Positions 1 to 7,061 of a stretch of 37,594 nt of DNA are shown piece after piece; positions within the stretch are counted from its first letter, which is position 1, and each line of letters begins with the position of its first letter. The notes beneath the pieces were generated by a model. That model had not been told where the DNA came from and did no database searches. It saw only the letters and a program-made list of their open reading frames with translations. A program made the translations under genes and the position numbers. The stretch spans positions 577 through 38,170 of the forward strand of contig PLWR01000358.1 of assembly GCA_003165615.1 (NCBI GenBank), in the 5' to 3' direction. Origin of the DNA: Acidobacteriota bacterium. GTDB lineage: Bacteria; Acidobacteriota; Terriglobia; UBA7540.

Positions 1-760
1 GCACGGGGTGATTGTGATCCTGCAATGAGAGCGGGAGCTTTTCCGGTGTGGGCTCATAGGGCGGACGCTTGTGGTGCGCGGTGGGCCCCATGATGTCCAC
101 GTGATCCTGAACCAGAACGCCGTTATAGAACACGGTGACATTCGCGGGCCGCGTTAACTTGCCACTCGCATCGAAGCGCGGGCCGTGAAAAACAATGTCG
201 TACGTCTGCCATTCGCCGGGCTTCCGCGCCGCGTTGACCAGGGGCGGATACTGGCCATAAACGGCAGCGGCCTCGCCGTCGGCATAGGTCACATTATCGT
301 AGGAATCGAGCACCTGAATTTCGTACAGGCCGTGCAGGAAAACTCCACTGTTTCCGCGGTCCTGGTCAGTGCCCACAGGCGGATTGGGCGTGGCCCATTC
401 CACGTGCAATTGGCAATCGCCATACGCGGCTTTGGTTTGGATGTACCCGGTGCCGGGCACCGTGGCGAAATAACCGTCTCCCACGGTCCATTTCGCCGGG
501 CCCCCATCCTTGACACTTTCCCAATTGGACAAATCCTTGCCGTTGAAAAGCACGATGGCATCCGAAGGAGGAGCACCCGCATGCTCTTGCGTGCTGGCGG
601 TCCCAGGCGTGATGATGGGCGGCTCCGGCCGGTCGCGATCGTTGGGCCCCCATTGTTGCTGTGCCCCCTGAGGCGCAGCCAACGGCAGGGTGCTCATCAT
701 CATAAGCAAAAGCATGGCGAGTCCGACACAAGTTCCCACCAACAAAACTCCCTTACGCAT
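1..760 (-). CDS. DUF1080 (3-keto-disaccharide hydrolase-like) exported protein, C-terminus cut by window edge
   Basis: Reading the minus strand from the ATG at 760-758 gives an uninterrupted frame to the window edge (253 codons). The product opens with a hydrophobic signal peptide (residues about 5-29, ending PLAAPQ), followed by a Gln/Pro-rich linker. From about residue 68 comes the concanavalin-like DUF1080 fold with the signatures VLFNGKDLSNWE, GDCQLHVEW, GNSGVFLHGLYEIQVLD and EWQTYDIVF. Family members act on the carbohydrates of plant or microbial polymers outside the cytoplasm; the exact substrate cannot be read here. A purine-rich ribosome site (GGAAGGGAGAAGAG) precedes the ATG. It lies 45 bp downstream of the RraA-like gene on the same strand, so the two may be co-transcribed. 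Expected length is about 260-290 aa, so only a short C-terminal part is missing. Confidence 0.88.
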   Translation of the reverse strand, partial: MRKGVLLVGTCVGLAMLLLMMMSTLPLAAPQGAQQQWGPNDRDRPEPPIITPGTASTQEHAGAPPSDAIVLFNGKDLSNWESVKDGGPAKWTVGDGYFATVPGTGYIQTKAAYGDCQLHVEWATPNPPVGTDQDRGNSGVFLHGLYEIQVLDSYDNVTYADGEAAAVYGQYPPLVNAARKPGEWQTYDIVFHGPRFDASGKLTRPANVTVFYNGVLVQDHVDIMGPTAHHKRPPYEPTPEKLPLSLQDHNHPV

Positions 761-805
761 AATCTCTTCTCCCTTCCGATAATGAGTGCCGGCGCGCACA
801 CGTGT

Positions 806-1495
806 TCATGAGTGCAAGCGGTTGAAGAGCTCGATAAGCCCGTCAACGGTAAATTCGGGTGACTGGGAATAGTTGATGATCTGCCGTTCCAACGTATCCA
901 CGATCTTTACGCCCTCGGGAATCCGGGGAGCCAGGTCGAGCGGGATATTGATCACGCCGTGACGATCTCCCTGCAGCAGGTCGCCAGGCCGCACGGTGAG
1001 CCCGCCGATGCGCACGGGAGTTCCCACTTCCATGATGTGTACGTACGCGTGCGAAACCGCAATGTGGCTGGCGAAGAAGTGGAATCCGAGCGGCTCAACT
1101 TCATCGAGATCGCGCACCGAGCCGTTGGTGACACAGCCCACGCAGCCCATGGCCTTGTGCATGTTGGCGTTCACTTCTCCCCAAAGCGAACCCAGGCCGG
1201 ACGGCTCGTCAAGGTCTTCCACCACAATCACTCGCGGCGCTGGGACTTTCATAATGTCTTTCCAATGCTGACTGGGATGAATGGTAGCGCCCTTCGCACC
1301 GGGCGTTACCGATTGAATCTTTACGGTCACGGCGTAGCCAACCATGACGCCCATGCTGGGAAATATGCAGCGAATCTCCGGGCGCATGAAGCCTTCGTTG
1401 CGAGGGCGAACATCGAACACTTCGATGGCGTTTGACACCGTGGGTGTGTTGTACGTGCGCAAACGATCGAGCAGAGCAGGTTCTAAGGGTCCCAT
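806..1495 (-). CDS. RraA-family protein (4-hydroxy-4-methyl-2-oxoglutarate aldolase / dimethylmenaquinone methyltransferase-like)
   Basis: The 229-aa product has the RraA fold: GYAVTV near residue 53, the glycine-rich loop LWGEVNANMHKAMGCVGCVTNGSVRD (about 104-129) with the conserved Arg-Asp that positions pyruvate and metal, and PGDLLQGDRHGVINIP, which corresponds to the family's PGDxxxxDxxGVxxxP metal-binding Asp. These proteins are often annotated as RNase E inhibitor or menaquinone methyltransferase. Outside E. coli-type RraA, retro-aldol cleavage of HMG or oxaloacetate decarboxylation is the better supported activity, and the sequence cannot choose between them. The protein is cytoplasmic, with no signal peptide. 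It heads a two-gene unit with the downstream DUF1080 gene, suggesting a role in sugar or aromatic acid catabolism rather than RNA control. ATG start with a purine-rich stretch (GGGAGAAGATC) just upstream. Confidence 0.85.
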   Translation of the reverse strand: MGPLEPALLDRLRTYNTPTVSNAIEVFDVRPRNEGFMRPEIRCIFPSMGVMVGYAVTVKIQSVTPGAKGATIHPSQHWKDIMKVPAPRVIVVEDLDEPSGLGSLWGEVNANMHKAMGCVGCVTNGSVRDLDEVEPLGFHFFASHIAVSHAYVHIMEVGTPVRIGGLTVRPGDLLQGDRHGVINIPLDLAPRIPEGVKIVDTLERQIINYSQSPEFTVDGLIELFNRLHS

Positions 1496-1603
1496 GATCT
1501 TCTCTCCCTGAATGAGAACTGTTTCTTACAGCCCGAGACATTATATTGGCGTGGCCGAAAAAACAATAACAAACCTTGCGAGGGGGGTGGGTCGATTCGT
1601 AGC

Positions 1604-1680
1604 GGCGGGTCTACCCCGCCATTTAGTGGATGTAGGGGCGGCTTTATCCTGCCATGTGACGGCATAAAGCCGCCTCTACA
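1604..1680. repeat. Composite palindromic repeat (two hairpins)
   Basis: Two adjacent palindromes: GGCGGGT/ACCCCGCC at 1604-1620, and a longer one with arms 1631-1653 and 1661-1680 (TGTAGGGGCGGCTTTAT against ATAAAGCCGCCTCTACA, one mismatch). The same first palindrome, in the context AACGGCGGGTnTAnnCCGCCAT, recurs at 11300-11316 and 26021-26037. The right arm contains the TAG stop of the deacetylase gene, so this element forms its 3' end and could act as a bidirectional transcription barrier. Confidence 0.75.
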
Positions 1681-3445
1681 TGACATGGGCCTCAATTTCC
1701 CGCTCAATGTCGGTTCCCTCATAAAACCAGAGACGTCCCTGGATGCGAACGGTTTCCCGATAAGGGCAGTCGGGCAGTCTCGGATCCGCGTGCATGCAGG
1801 GAACAAGCGCGTTGCCCCAGGAACGGCCGGGATTCTGCCAGGCGGTCAAGATCCAGCGATTGCCCGCGGCCGAGCGCACGGCGGCCACTGGCTTGCGAAG
1901 GATCTTGTTGTCATTCGTCAGGGCAGTGAACTCCGGCGCGCCCTTCAGCATGACGCAGATCTGCGTGGCCAGGCCCGCCGAAGCGTCCATGCCGGTTAAA
2001 TCGGCGCCACTGAAATTGCGCAGCCACAGTTCCAGATCCACGTGATTTTCCCCAGGCCGAATATTCGCTCCAAACGTGACAGAATTCGGAAGGGTCCTCT
2101 GCGAACTCAAGCTCCCGTCCGGGCCCCGCTCCCAGTCGATATTTTCCAATACCATGTTCTTGTCGTTCCAGACCGTGGGAAGGTCGGTGTGCGCCAAAAA
2201 CAACAGGCCCAAGTTCGAAAAGATCGCTTCCGGCAGATCCACTACCACGTAGCTTGTAGGATCCCAGGGCAGAAAGATGCTCGCCTTGGTACCGCGCATG
2301 GGATCGATTGCCCCCTCTTGAAAGCCGATGCGTGCATGCCTGCCTCCCGGGTAGGGCAAGATGCGAACCATTTTTCCTGGAGATGCCGGCGGAGCGGGGG
2401 ATTCGAGACCGAACTCCTTTGCCTTGCCCCGAACTTCCTCTTCGCTCATGCCGCACACGGTCGCGGCCTCCGCCCATGAATACCGGTGGTAGCGGAGCAT
2501 GTTCTCCAGCCAGAAACGCAAGTCGGCGCGCGTGGCCGCGACTTCCGTGGGAAGATCCGGGCATCCAAACTTCGGCTCGGGGTATCGCGCTTTGACCAGA
2601 GGGTCATCAGGAGGTTGGACGAAATTGATGTATGGCCGCAAATCGCCCAGAGCAAGGATGTGGAAGCCATTCTCCTTAAGGAATGCCATGTACTGGCGGA
2701 AATTTTCCGGCGGCGTATAGACCCAGGGGTGTGCGAGGTCGGGGACTCCGTGAAATTGCAGCACCACGGCCTTTCCGCCGCGGGCACGACTCACCACCTT
2801 TTGGAAGTAATCAAGCGTCCAGTCCGGATAGGCATCACCCGCGGTGGGAATCAGCAAGGGATGGTGACGCGCGGGGTCGAAGGCGGGGCCCGGTTCCATG
2901 GCGCCGTATTTCACCTCCGGCTGCATCCCACGCCTCGCAAGCCGGTAGCTTTGCTTCCTCAAAATCTCCACCGCCTCGGGGCCAAAGCAATCTCCGGGAT
3001 GAGCGAACGTCGAGGGTTGAGGAACACCCACCTTTTTCAGTTCGCCTTCAACGAGGGCAAGTTCACCGTGTAAATGCGCGGCGCTGCGAGGCGAGGAAAA
3101 ATCGGCGTGCGTCCACGAATGGTTGCCAATCTCGAACCCCATCTGATGGAGATCCGCGATTTCCTGCCACGTCATGAAATTCTTTGCGTCGTCCATCCAG
3201 CGGTGGCACACAAAGAAGGTGGCTCGAAAGCCAGCCTCCTTCAGCAGCGGCGCCACAAACGTCCGGTGGGACTTTACGGCGTCGTCAAAGGTCAGCACCA
3301 CGGTCTTGTCGGGGATGGGAAGGGTTACGGAGGTGGTCGGCGAAGTCTCAGCATGGGCGAGGCCGCGGGCGAGTTCCAACGCCGCCATGGCGGTCACATT
3401 GCGCCAAAGAAATTCTCTCCGGTTGAGGTTTTGTTTCCAAAGCAA
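1676..3445 (-). CDS. Exported polysaccharide deacetylase (NodB domain) with a long uncharacterised C-terminal domain
   Basis: Predicted to hydrolyse N- or O-acetyl groups from a cell-surface or environmental polysaccharide. The N-terminus NRREFLWRNV followed by a hydrophobic stretch to AHA (about residue 32) resembles a twin-arginine signal. The NodB domain shows TFDD (52-55, catalytic base and metal Asp) and the metal pair NHSWTH (108-113), then FAHPGDCFG and a late VLQFHGVPD motif. Residues about 270-330 resemble the insert between the NodB barrel and the C-terminal part. About 250 further residues form a beta-rich region I do not recognise. At 589 aa it is about twice the size of a bare NodB enzyme. 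The start is uncertain: the frame opens with TTG at 3445, no clear ribosome site precedes it, and no ATG lies before the signal. The stop lies in a palindromic repeat (1631-1680), so the last residues (HVM) are repeat-encoded. Confidence 0.85.
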   Translation of the reverse strand: MLWKQNLNRREFLWRNVTAMAALELARGLAHAETSPTTSVTLPIPDKTVVLTFDDAVKSHRTFVAPLLKEAGFRATFFVCHRWMDDAKNFMTWQEIADLHQMGFEIGNHSWTHADFSSPRSAAHLHGELALVEGELKKVGVPQPSTFAHPGDCFGPEAVEILRKQSYRLARRGMQPEVKYGAMEPGPAFDPARHHPLLIPTAGDAYPDWTLDYFQKVVSRARGGKAVVLQFHGVPDLAHPWVYTPPENFRQYMAFLKENGFHILALGDLRPYINFVQPPDDPLVKARYPEPKFGCPDLPTEVAATRADLRFWLENMLRYHRYSWAEAATVCGMSEEEVRGKAKEFGLESPAPPASPGKMVRILPYPGGRHARIGFQEGAIDPMRGTKASIFLPWDPTSYVVVDLPEAIFSNLGLLFLAHTDLPTVWNDKNMVLENIDWERGPDGSLSSQRTLPNSVTFGANIRPGENHVDLELWLRNFSGADLTGMDASAGLATQICVMLKGAPEFTALTNDNKILRKPVAAVRSAAGNRWILTAWQNPGRSWGNALVPCMHADPRLPDCPYRETVRIQGRLWFYEGTDIEREIEAHVM

Positions 3446-3534
3446 AGGATTCGCTCTTTCGATTCAGAGGAGGGGGACACCTCCCGCCTCGTTCTTTTCC
3501 CGCCCCGTTGCGCGGTAGGATTATAGAGCATTCC

Positions 3535-4029
3535 TCACTTGATGTGGCAACTGGCCATGCCACGCTTCTCCAGATATTGCTGGTGGTATTCCTCCGCCCG
3601 CCAGAACTCCGACGCCGGAGTGATTTCCGTCACGATCTTTCTTTTGTAGGTCCCGGACTTGCCCAGCGCTTCCTTCGAGGCGCGGGCCGCGGCCTCCTGC
3701 TCGGGCGAGTGGAAGAATATCGCAGTGCGATATTGTTTGCCGTAGTCAGGCCCCTGCCGGTTGAGTTGCGTGGGGTCGTGATTCTCCCAGAAAACCTTCA
3801 AGATGTCCGCATAGGAGACTTGCGCGGGGTCGAAAGTGACCTCCACCACTTCCGCGTGTCCGGTCTGGTCCGTGCAGACGTCGCGATAGGTGGGATTCTT
3901 GCAATCCCCGCCCATGTAACCCACCGCGGTGGCGGTGACTCCGTGAACCTGGCGGAAGGCCGCTTCCACTCCCCAGAAACAACCCGCCCCGAAAGTCGCT
4001 CTTTCTGTTGCCACGCTCGTTGCCTCCAT
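3535..4029 (-). CDS. msrA: Peptide-methionine (S)-S-oxide reductase MsrA
   Basis: Reduces the S-epimer of methionine sulfoxide in proteins using thioredoxin-supplied electrons. The catalytic motif GAGCFWG places the nucleophilic cysteine at residue 17. [23 protein letters not shown], and [21 protein letters not shown] are the standard MsrA blocks, and a C-terminal cysteine (ASCHIK) is a plausible resolving residue. The length of 164 aa is normal for a cytoplasmic, MsrB-unfused form. ATG start. It lies 89 bp upstream of the deacetylase gene on the same strand; the pairing gives no functional hint. Confidence 0.96.
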   Translation of the reverse strand: MEATSVATERATFGAGCFWGVEAAFRQVHGVTATAVGYMGGDCKNPTYRDVCTDQTGHAEVVEVTFDPAQVSYADILKVFWENHDPTQLNRQGPDYGKQYRTAIFFHSPEQEAAARASKEALGKSGTYKRKIVTEITPASEFWRAEEYHQQYLEKRGMASCHIK

Positions 4030-4239
4030 ATTGGTGAAGTCTGCCCTGTCGAATCTTATTCCGCCTGAGGCGCTTTTTCCACTTTTTCCTGCCTCAGCGT
4101 GCAGCCCTTATTGGATGCACGCCAGGGACAGTGGGCTCATCGGAGGGCAGCACCGCGCCAACGGTGACGTCTGACCTACCTCCCCGGCGCCACAAGACAA
4201 TCATGATAGCCTACTATTGATCAGGATGCCACTCCAAGC

Positions 4240-4260
4240 CTCCCGGTGGAGCACCGGGAG
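4240..4260. terminator. Perfect hairpin downstream of the OpgC-like gene
   Basis: CTCCCGGTG (4240-4248) and CACCGGGAG (4252-4260) form a 9-bp perfect stem with a 3-nt loop, 20 nt past the stop of the 4281-5429 gene. No T-tract follows on the minus strand, so intrinsic termination is only possible, not shown. The rest of 4030-4239 holds nothing I recognise. Confidence 0.4.
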
Positions 4261-4280
4261 CAAATTCCGGATGGGCGAGT

Positions 4281-5429
4281 TCATGCTTCGGAAGCATGGG
4301 AACCTGCCAATGCGGACGTCGCAGCGCGCTCCGTCAAACGCTCGCGATACAAACGGTGAAGCCATGCCGGAAGGAGCAGACTTGCTATGCCGATAAAGGA
4401 TAGGGCGATCTGCGCGATCCGAGAGCCCGAAACTCCAAGCGCTTGGTAAGAACAGGGGACAGCGTCGCTGACCAAGATCGACCAGGCAAATACCTGCAGC
4501 GAATGCTGGCCCAAGAAGCGCAGGTAGCGATGCAATAGAGTCTTTTCCAGCCAGGGGCCATACCTGATGAATGCCATTGCGGCGAGGTAAGCAAAGAGCC
4601 CGAAGCTGCAAATGCGCAGAGGCCCCAGCGTCTGCTTGGCAACCCACCATGAATCCGTTGCCCGGAGGTCGACAAACCGTGGGCCCAGGATGACTCGCGT
4701 ATGGCGCAAAACGAAGAGCAGGGCATAAAGAGGTAGAACTGCCGCCCAAGTGCGAGATGAATTGAACCATGGAGCCGCCGCTTGGTTCCGTTGGAGGCAA
4801 GCCAGAGTGAAGCCGCAGACAAACAGGAATTGCCAGGCGAAAAAATTGAAGGTCCCAAGCTCAACCCAGGCTGGCAAATGAAGGGAAACAAACACACCGG
4901 GTTGGCTCAACAACCACAACCCGGCGCTGAGGCCCAGCAGCCTGCCCCCTCGGCCCGCTTTCCAGGATCGCACCAGCACGGGAACCAGGAGGATCACCAG
5001 GGCATAGAAGGGAAGAATGTCGAAGTGTGCGGGTTGGAAGAGAAAACTGGCTGCCAGCAGCAGGGTTATGAGGGGGTGGGGGGTGTGCACCCAATGGCGG
5101 CTTCCCACCAGGTGTGCCGAGGCGGGAGCACGAGGCAGGAGGAGCACTGCGGCTCCCAGCATGAGCGCGAAAAGGCCGATGTGGGTGAGATAGATATCCC
5201 GCGCCCTGAGGACAGCACGCTCTGTCATGGCGGCTTCACCACTGCGCTCCGCGAGGCGGGAGTAATAGCCACCCGCAACGAGTCCAGAAATAAATATGAA
5301 ACCCTCCGCCGCCCCAAAAAAGCCGAAGGTGTCCTGGGTGACGAGACTCAAACCATAGATTCGCAGATGGTCAATCGTCATGACCACCAGACAGTATCCC
5401 CGCAGCGCATCCAAGTGCAGGTTTCTCAT
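4281..5429 (-). CDS. OpgC-family membrane acyltransferase
   Basis: A 382-aa polytopic inner-membrane protein with about ten hydrophobic segments. The opening RNLHLDALRGYCLVVMTIDHL is the acyltransferase-3/OpgC signature (LDxLRGxxxxxMxxDH). It is followed by FGFFGAAEGFIFISGLVAG, the OpgC-type variant. OpgC proteins transfer succinyl groups to periplasmic glucans. Here the acceptor is unknown, and a general role in O-acylating an envelope glycan is the safest reading. No opgG/opgH glucan synthesis genes lie nearby. ATG start at 5429. The gene stands alone between a repeat-rich region and msrA. Confidence 0.82.
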   Translation of the reverse strand: MRNLHLDALRGYCLVVMTIDHLRIYGLSLVTQDTFGFFGAAEGFIFISGLVAGGYYSRLAERSGEAAMTERAVLRARDIYLTHIGLFALMLGAAVLLLPRAPASAHLVGSRHWVHTPHPLITLLLAASFLFQPAHFDILPFYALVILLVPVLVRSWKAGRGGRLLGLSAGLWLLSQPGVFVSLHLPAWVELGTFNFFAWQFLFVCGFTLACLQRNQAAAPWFNSSRTWAAVLPLYALLFVLRHTRVILGPRFVDLRATDSWWVAKQTLGPLRICSFGLFAYLAAMAFIRYGPWLEKTLLHRYLRFLGQHSLQVFAWSILVSDAVPCSYQALGVSGSRIAQIALSFIGIASLLLPAWLHRLYRERLTERAATSALAGSHASEA

Positions 5430-5630
5430 CGCAAGTTGGACCCACGTAGGGCTAAGGCGATCCGGTGCTGGCGGAGTTTGAGCACCAACACAGCGAAGTG
5501 AACTTGCCGATGGCAGAGTGCCGAGCCTGAGCCACGAAAGATCCTTCCAAGCCTCGAATTCACACGCCCTCGGGACTTCGGCGCATCGTAGCAGAAGTCA
5601 GCGCACGCGGCAAGGGGCTTCAGGTGCGCC

Positions 5631-5740
5631 GGTAGTGGTGTCATTTGCCGGACACGGGCCTTCCCAGGTGCAGTCGTTCCCGCGAAGGCGGGAATGACCA
5701 GTGTTTTGAGGGGGTTTCTATTCCAAATGACACCAGCACC
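5631..5740. repeat. MITE-like element with 17-bp terminal inverted repeats
   Basis: The ends 5631-5647 and 5724-5740 are inverted copies with 15 of 17 matches; the inner 11 bases (GGTGTCATTTG / CAAATGACACC) are perfect. The middle carries the hairpin TTCCCGC-GAAG-GCGGGAA (5677-5694), a common bacterial extragenic palindrome. The flanks CAGGTGCGCC (5621-5630) and CAGGTATGCC (5740-5749) match at 8 of 10 positions, which could be a decayed target duplication. The element lies in the 345-base gap between the OpgC-like gene and rsmG; I see nothing else in that gap. Confidence 0.55.
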
Positions 5741-5774
5741 AGGTATGCCTTAAGCTGCGGGCCAGAAACATTCT

Positions 5775-6404
5775 CTAAGCCGGTTTGATTCCCGTCCAGA
5801 TTTCCCCCGATCGGCTAAGGGGGATGGGCAGGGGCTGACCCCAAGTCAGCCCGGATTCGGTGGTTGCAAGGCCGGCGGCTTGGTCCTGGCTCAGCCAAAG
5901 GAGAAGGCTTCCTCCCGGTTTAAGGCACTGGGCGGCGAGGGGGACGAGCACTTGCAGATTTCCGACGGCGCGCATGGTGGCAAAGTCGAACACCGGCGGG
6001 GGAGTTGCGGAAGCCAATTCCTCCAGGCGTTCACGGCGCACCGCGACTTGGCTGAATCCACAGGCGCGGGCAGCTTCCTTCAGGAAGGCCCGCTTTTTCG
6101 CCACCGGCTCGAGCAGAGTGACGGAAATGCCGGGAAAGACAATTTTCAGGGCCAAACCGGGGAAGCCGGCGCCGCTGCCGATATCAACCAGTTCGCCGTG
6201 GAGTTGGGCTTGGCGAACGAGGAAAAGGCTTTCGCCAAAATGGCGTGTCACACTCTCTTCCGGATCGCGGATGGCGGTAAGGTTGATTTTCTGGTTCCAT
6301 CGGAGGAGAAGATGAAGGTAGGCGAGGACTTGGTCCTTCTGAGTGGAAGAGAGGTCCAATCCAAAAGGTTCGAGGAGTTGGCGCAGGCGCGTTTCGTCGA
6401 GCAC
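5775..6404 (-). CDS. rsmG: 16S rRNA (guanine527-N7)-methyltransferase RsmG (GidB)
   Basis: Methylates N7 of G527 in 16S rRNA using SAM. The protein shows LLRWNQKINLTAIRDPEE (about 34-50), SAM-binding VDIGSGAGFPGLALKI (73-88), TLLEPVAKKRAFLKE and the late block MRAVGNLQVLVPLAAQCLKPGG. Length 209 aa is typical. The chosen start is GTG (6404-6402), which begins the family's normal N-terminus; the nearest SD-like GAGGA sits about 18 nt upstream, so translation initiation looks weak or the true start is slightly different. In many bacteria rsmG adjoins parA-parB and parS near the replication origin. Here two parS sites lie 170-650 bp upstream, which fits, though parAB and mnmG are not in view. Confidence 0.95.
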   Translation of the reverse strand: MLDETRLRQLLEPFGLDLSSTQKDQVLAYLHLLLRWNQKINLTAIRDPEESVTRHFGESLFLVRQAQLHGELVDIGSGAGFPGLALKIVFPGISVTLLEPVAKKRAFLKEAARACGFSQVAVRRERLEELASATPPPVFDFATMRAVGNLQVLVPLAAQCLKPGGSLLLWLSQDQAAGLATTESGLTWGQPLPIPLSRSGEIWTGIKPA

Positions 6405-6479
6405 GAAGGGATTGTAGAGAGTTCCTCGCTGCGGCGCAAGCTTCGAACAACTCTAAAAGTGGGGGGATGGACATGTTTC

Positions 6480-6569
6480 GGTGCTGTCCAAATTCGGACG
6501 TAGCGCCGCCATCTTGGCGGCTCAATGCCGGCTGGAAGCCAGCGCCACATCTGAAATCAGGACAGCACC
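6480..6569. repeat. Short element with 10-bp inverted ends and two internal hairpins
   Basis: The ends GGTGCTGTCC (6480-6489) and GGACAGCACC (6560-6569) are perfect inverted copies. Inside lie GCCGCCA-TCT-TGGCGGC (6505-6521) and GCTGG-AAG-CCAGC (6531-6543). The right end stops one base before the first parS site. Looks like a small non-coding repeat element. Confidence 0.55.
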
Positions 6570-6570
6570 C

Positions 6571-6588
6571 ATGTTCCACGTGGAACAT
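6571..6588. promoter_or_regulatory. parS: parS centromere site (ParB binding), copy 1
   Basis: ATGTTCCACGTGGAACAT is an 18-bp perfect palindrome containing the 16-bp parS core TGTTCCACGTGGAACA, a canonical variant of the TGTTtCACGTGaAACA consensus. It lies in the gene-free region upstream of rsmG, the classic parS neighbourhood. ParB would load here and spread to form the partition complex. Confidence 0.88.
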
Positions 6589-6753
6589 TCGTCATCCAAT
6601 GGGTGACTTGGCCGCAAGAGAAAATCCAATGGCAAATGTCAAAGGGCAAAAGTTAATAGCGGCACGTCCAAGCATCCTTGCCCATTTCTGAACCCCTTTT
6701 CCCTTTGGTTTTTCATGGCGGCCAATACAGGCTATCGGTAAACCACTCACATA

Positions 6754-6880
6754 GTCATCCTGAGGAGGCGAAGCTGGTCCTGAGGATCTCGAAGGAAGGA
6801 CCCCTGTAGTTGCTTGAAAATTCGAAGACAGGGGTCGTTCGCTGCGCTCAGGATGACAGCCTTGGGGCATTTCTCCGCAA
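6754..6880. repeat. Dispersed inverted repeat, 'CHPERSE' family, copy 1
   Basis: GTCATCCTGAGG near 6754 and CTCAGGATGAC near 6848 are inverted copies around a centre reading GCTTGAAAATTCGAAGACAGGGGTCGTTCGCTGCG. The right end runs on to TTTCTCCGCAA (6870-6880). The copy at 26044-26180 shares centre and ends, and a partial copy begins at 23869. Translated on the minus strand it gives CHPERSER, the spurious peptide common in such repeats, so the frame over it is not counted as a gene. Confidence 0.7.
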
Positions 6881-7040
6881 CCTCTATAATCCCTCATTTT
6901 CGTGACACGGGCATCTGGCCGACGTCGAGGCCTGGCGAAAATGGCGATGCTACTCTTGGCGCGGGAAAGAGAAGTAAATACAGTGTAATCAATATGTTAA
7001 ATATGATTTAGGGCGTGTGGGGGTTGGAAGAAAAGAGGAC

Positions 7041-7060
7041 AATGTTTCACGTGAAACATT
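7041..7060. promoter_or_regulatory. parS: parS centromere site (ParB binding), copy 2
   Basis: AATGTTTCACGTGAAACATT is a 20-bp perfect palindrome with the exact consensus parS core TGTTTCACGTGAAACA. It is 452 bp from copy 1 and one base from the inverted repeat of the cassette at 7062. The stretch between the two sites (6589-7040) contains only the repeat at 6754-6880 and an AT-rich tract near 6975-7012. No DnaA-box cluster was seen. Confidence 0.93.
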
Positions 7061-7061
7061 G

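Noticed and set aside
185..811. Plus-strand open frame of 208 codons opposite the DUF1080 gene
   Set aside because: It is antisense to a clearly recognisable protein and its translation has no family-like motifs.
6592..6897. Minus-strand frame of 101 codons
   Set aside because: It translates the dispersed repeat (CHPERSER); a classic spurious gene call.
6975..7012. AT-rich tract near parS as a replication origin
   Set aside because: No DnaA boxes or repeated 13-mers were seen; only the parS sites support origin proximity.
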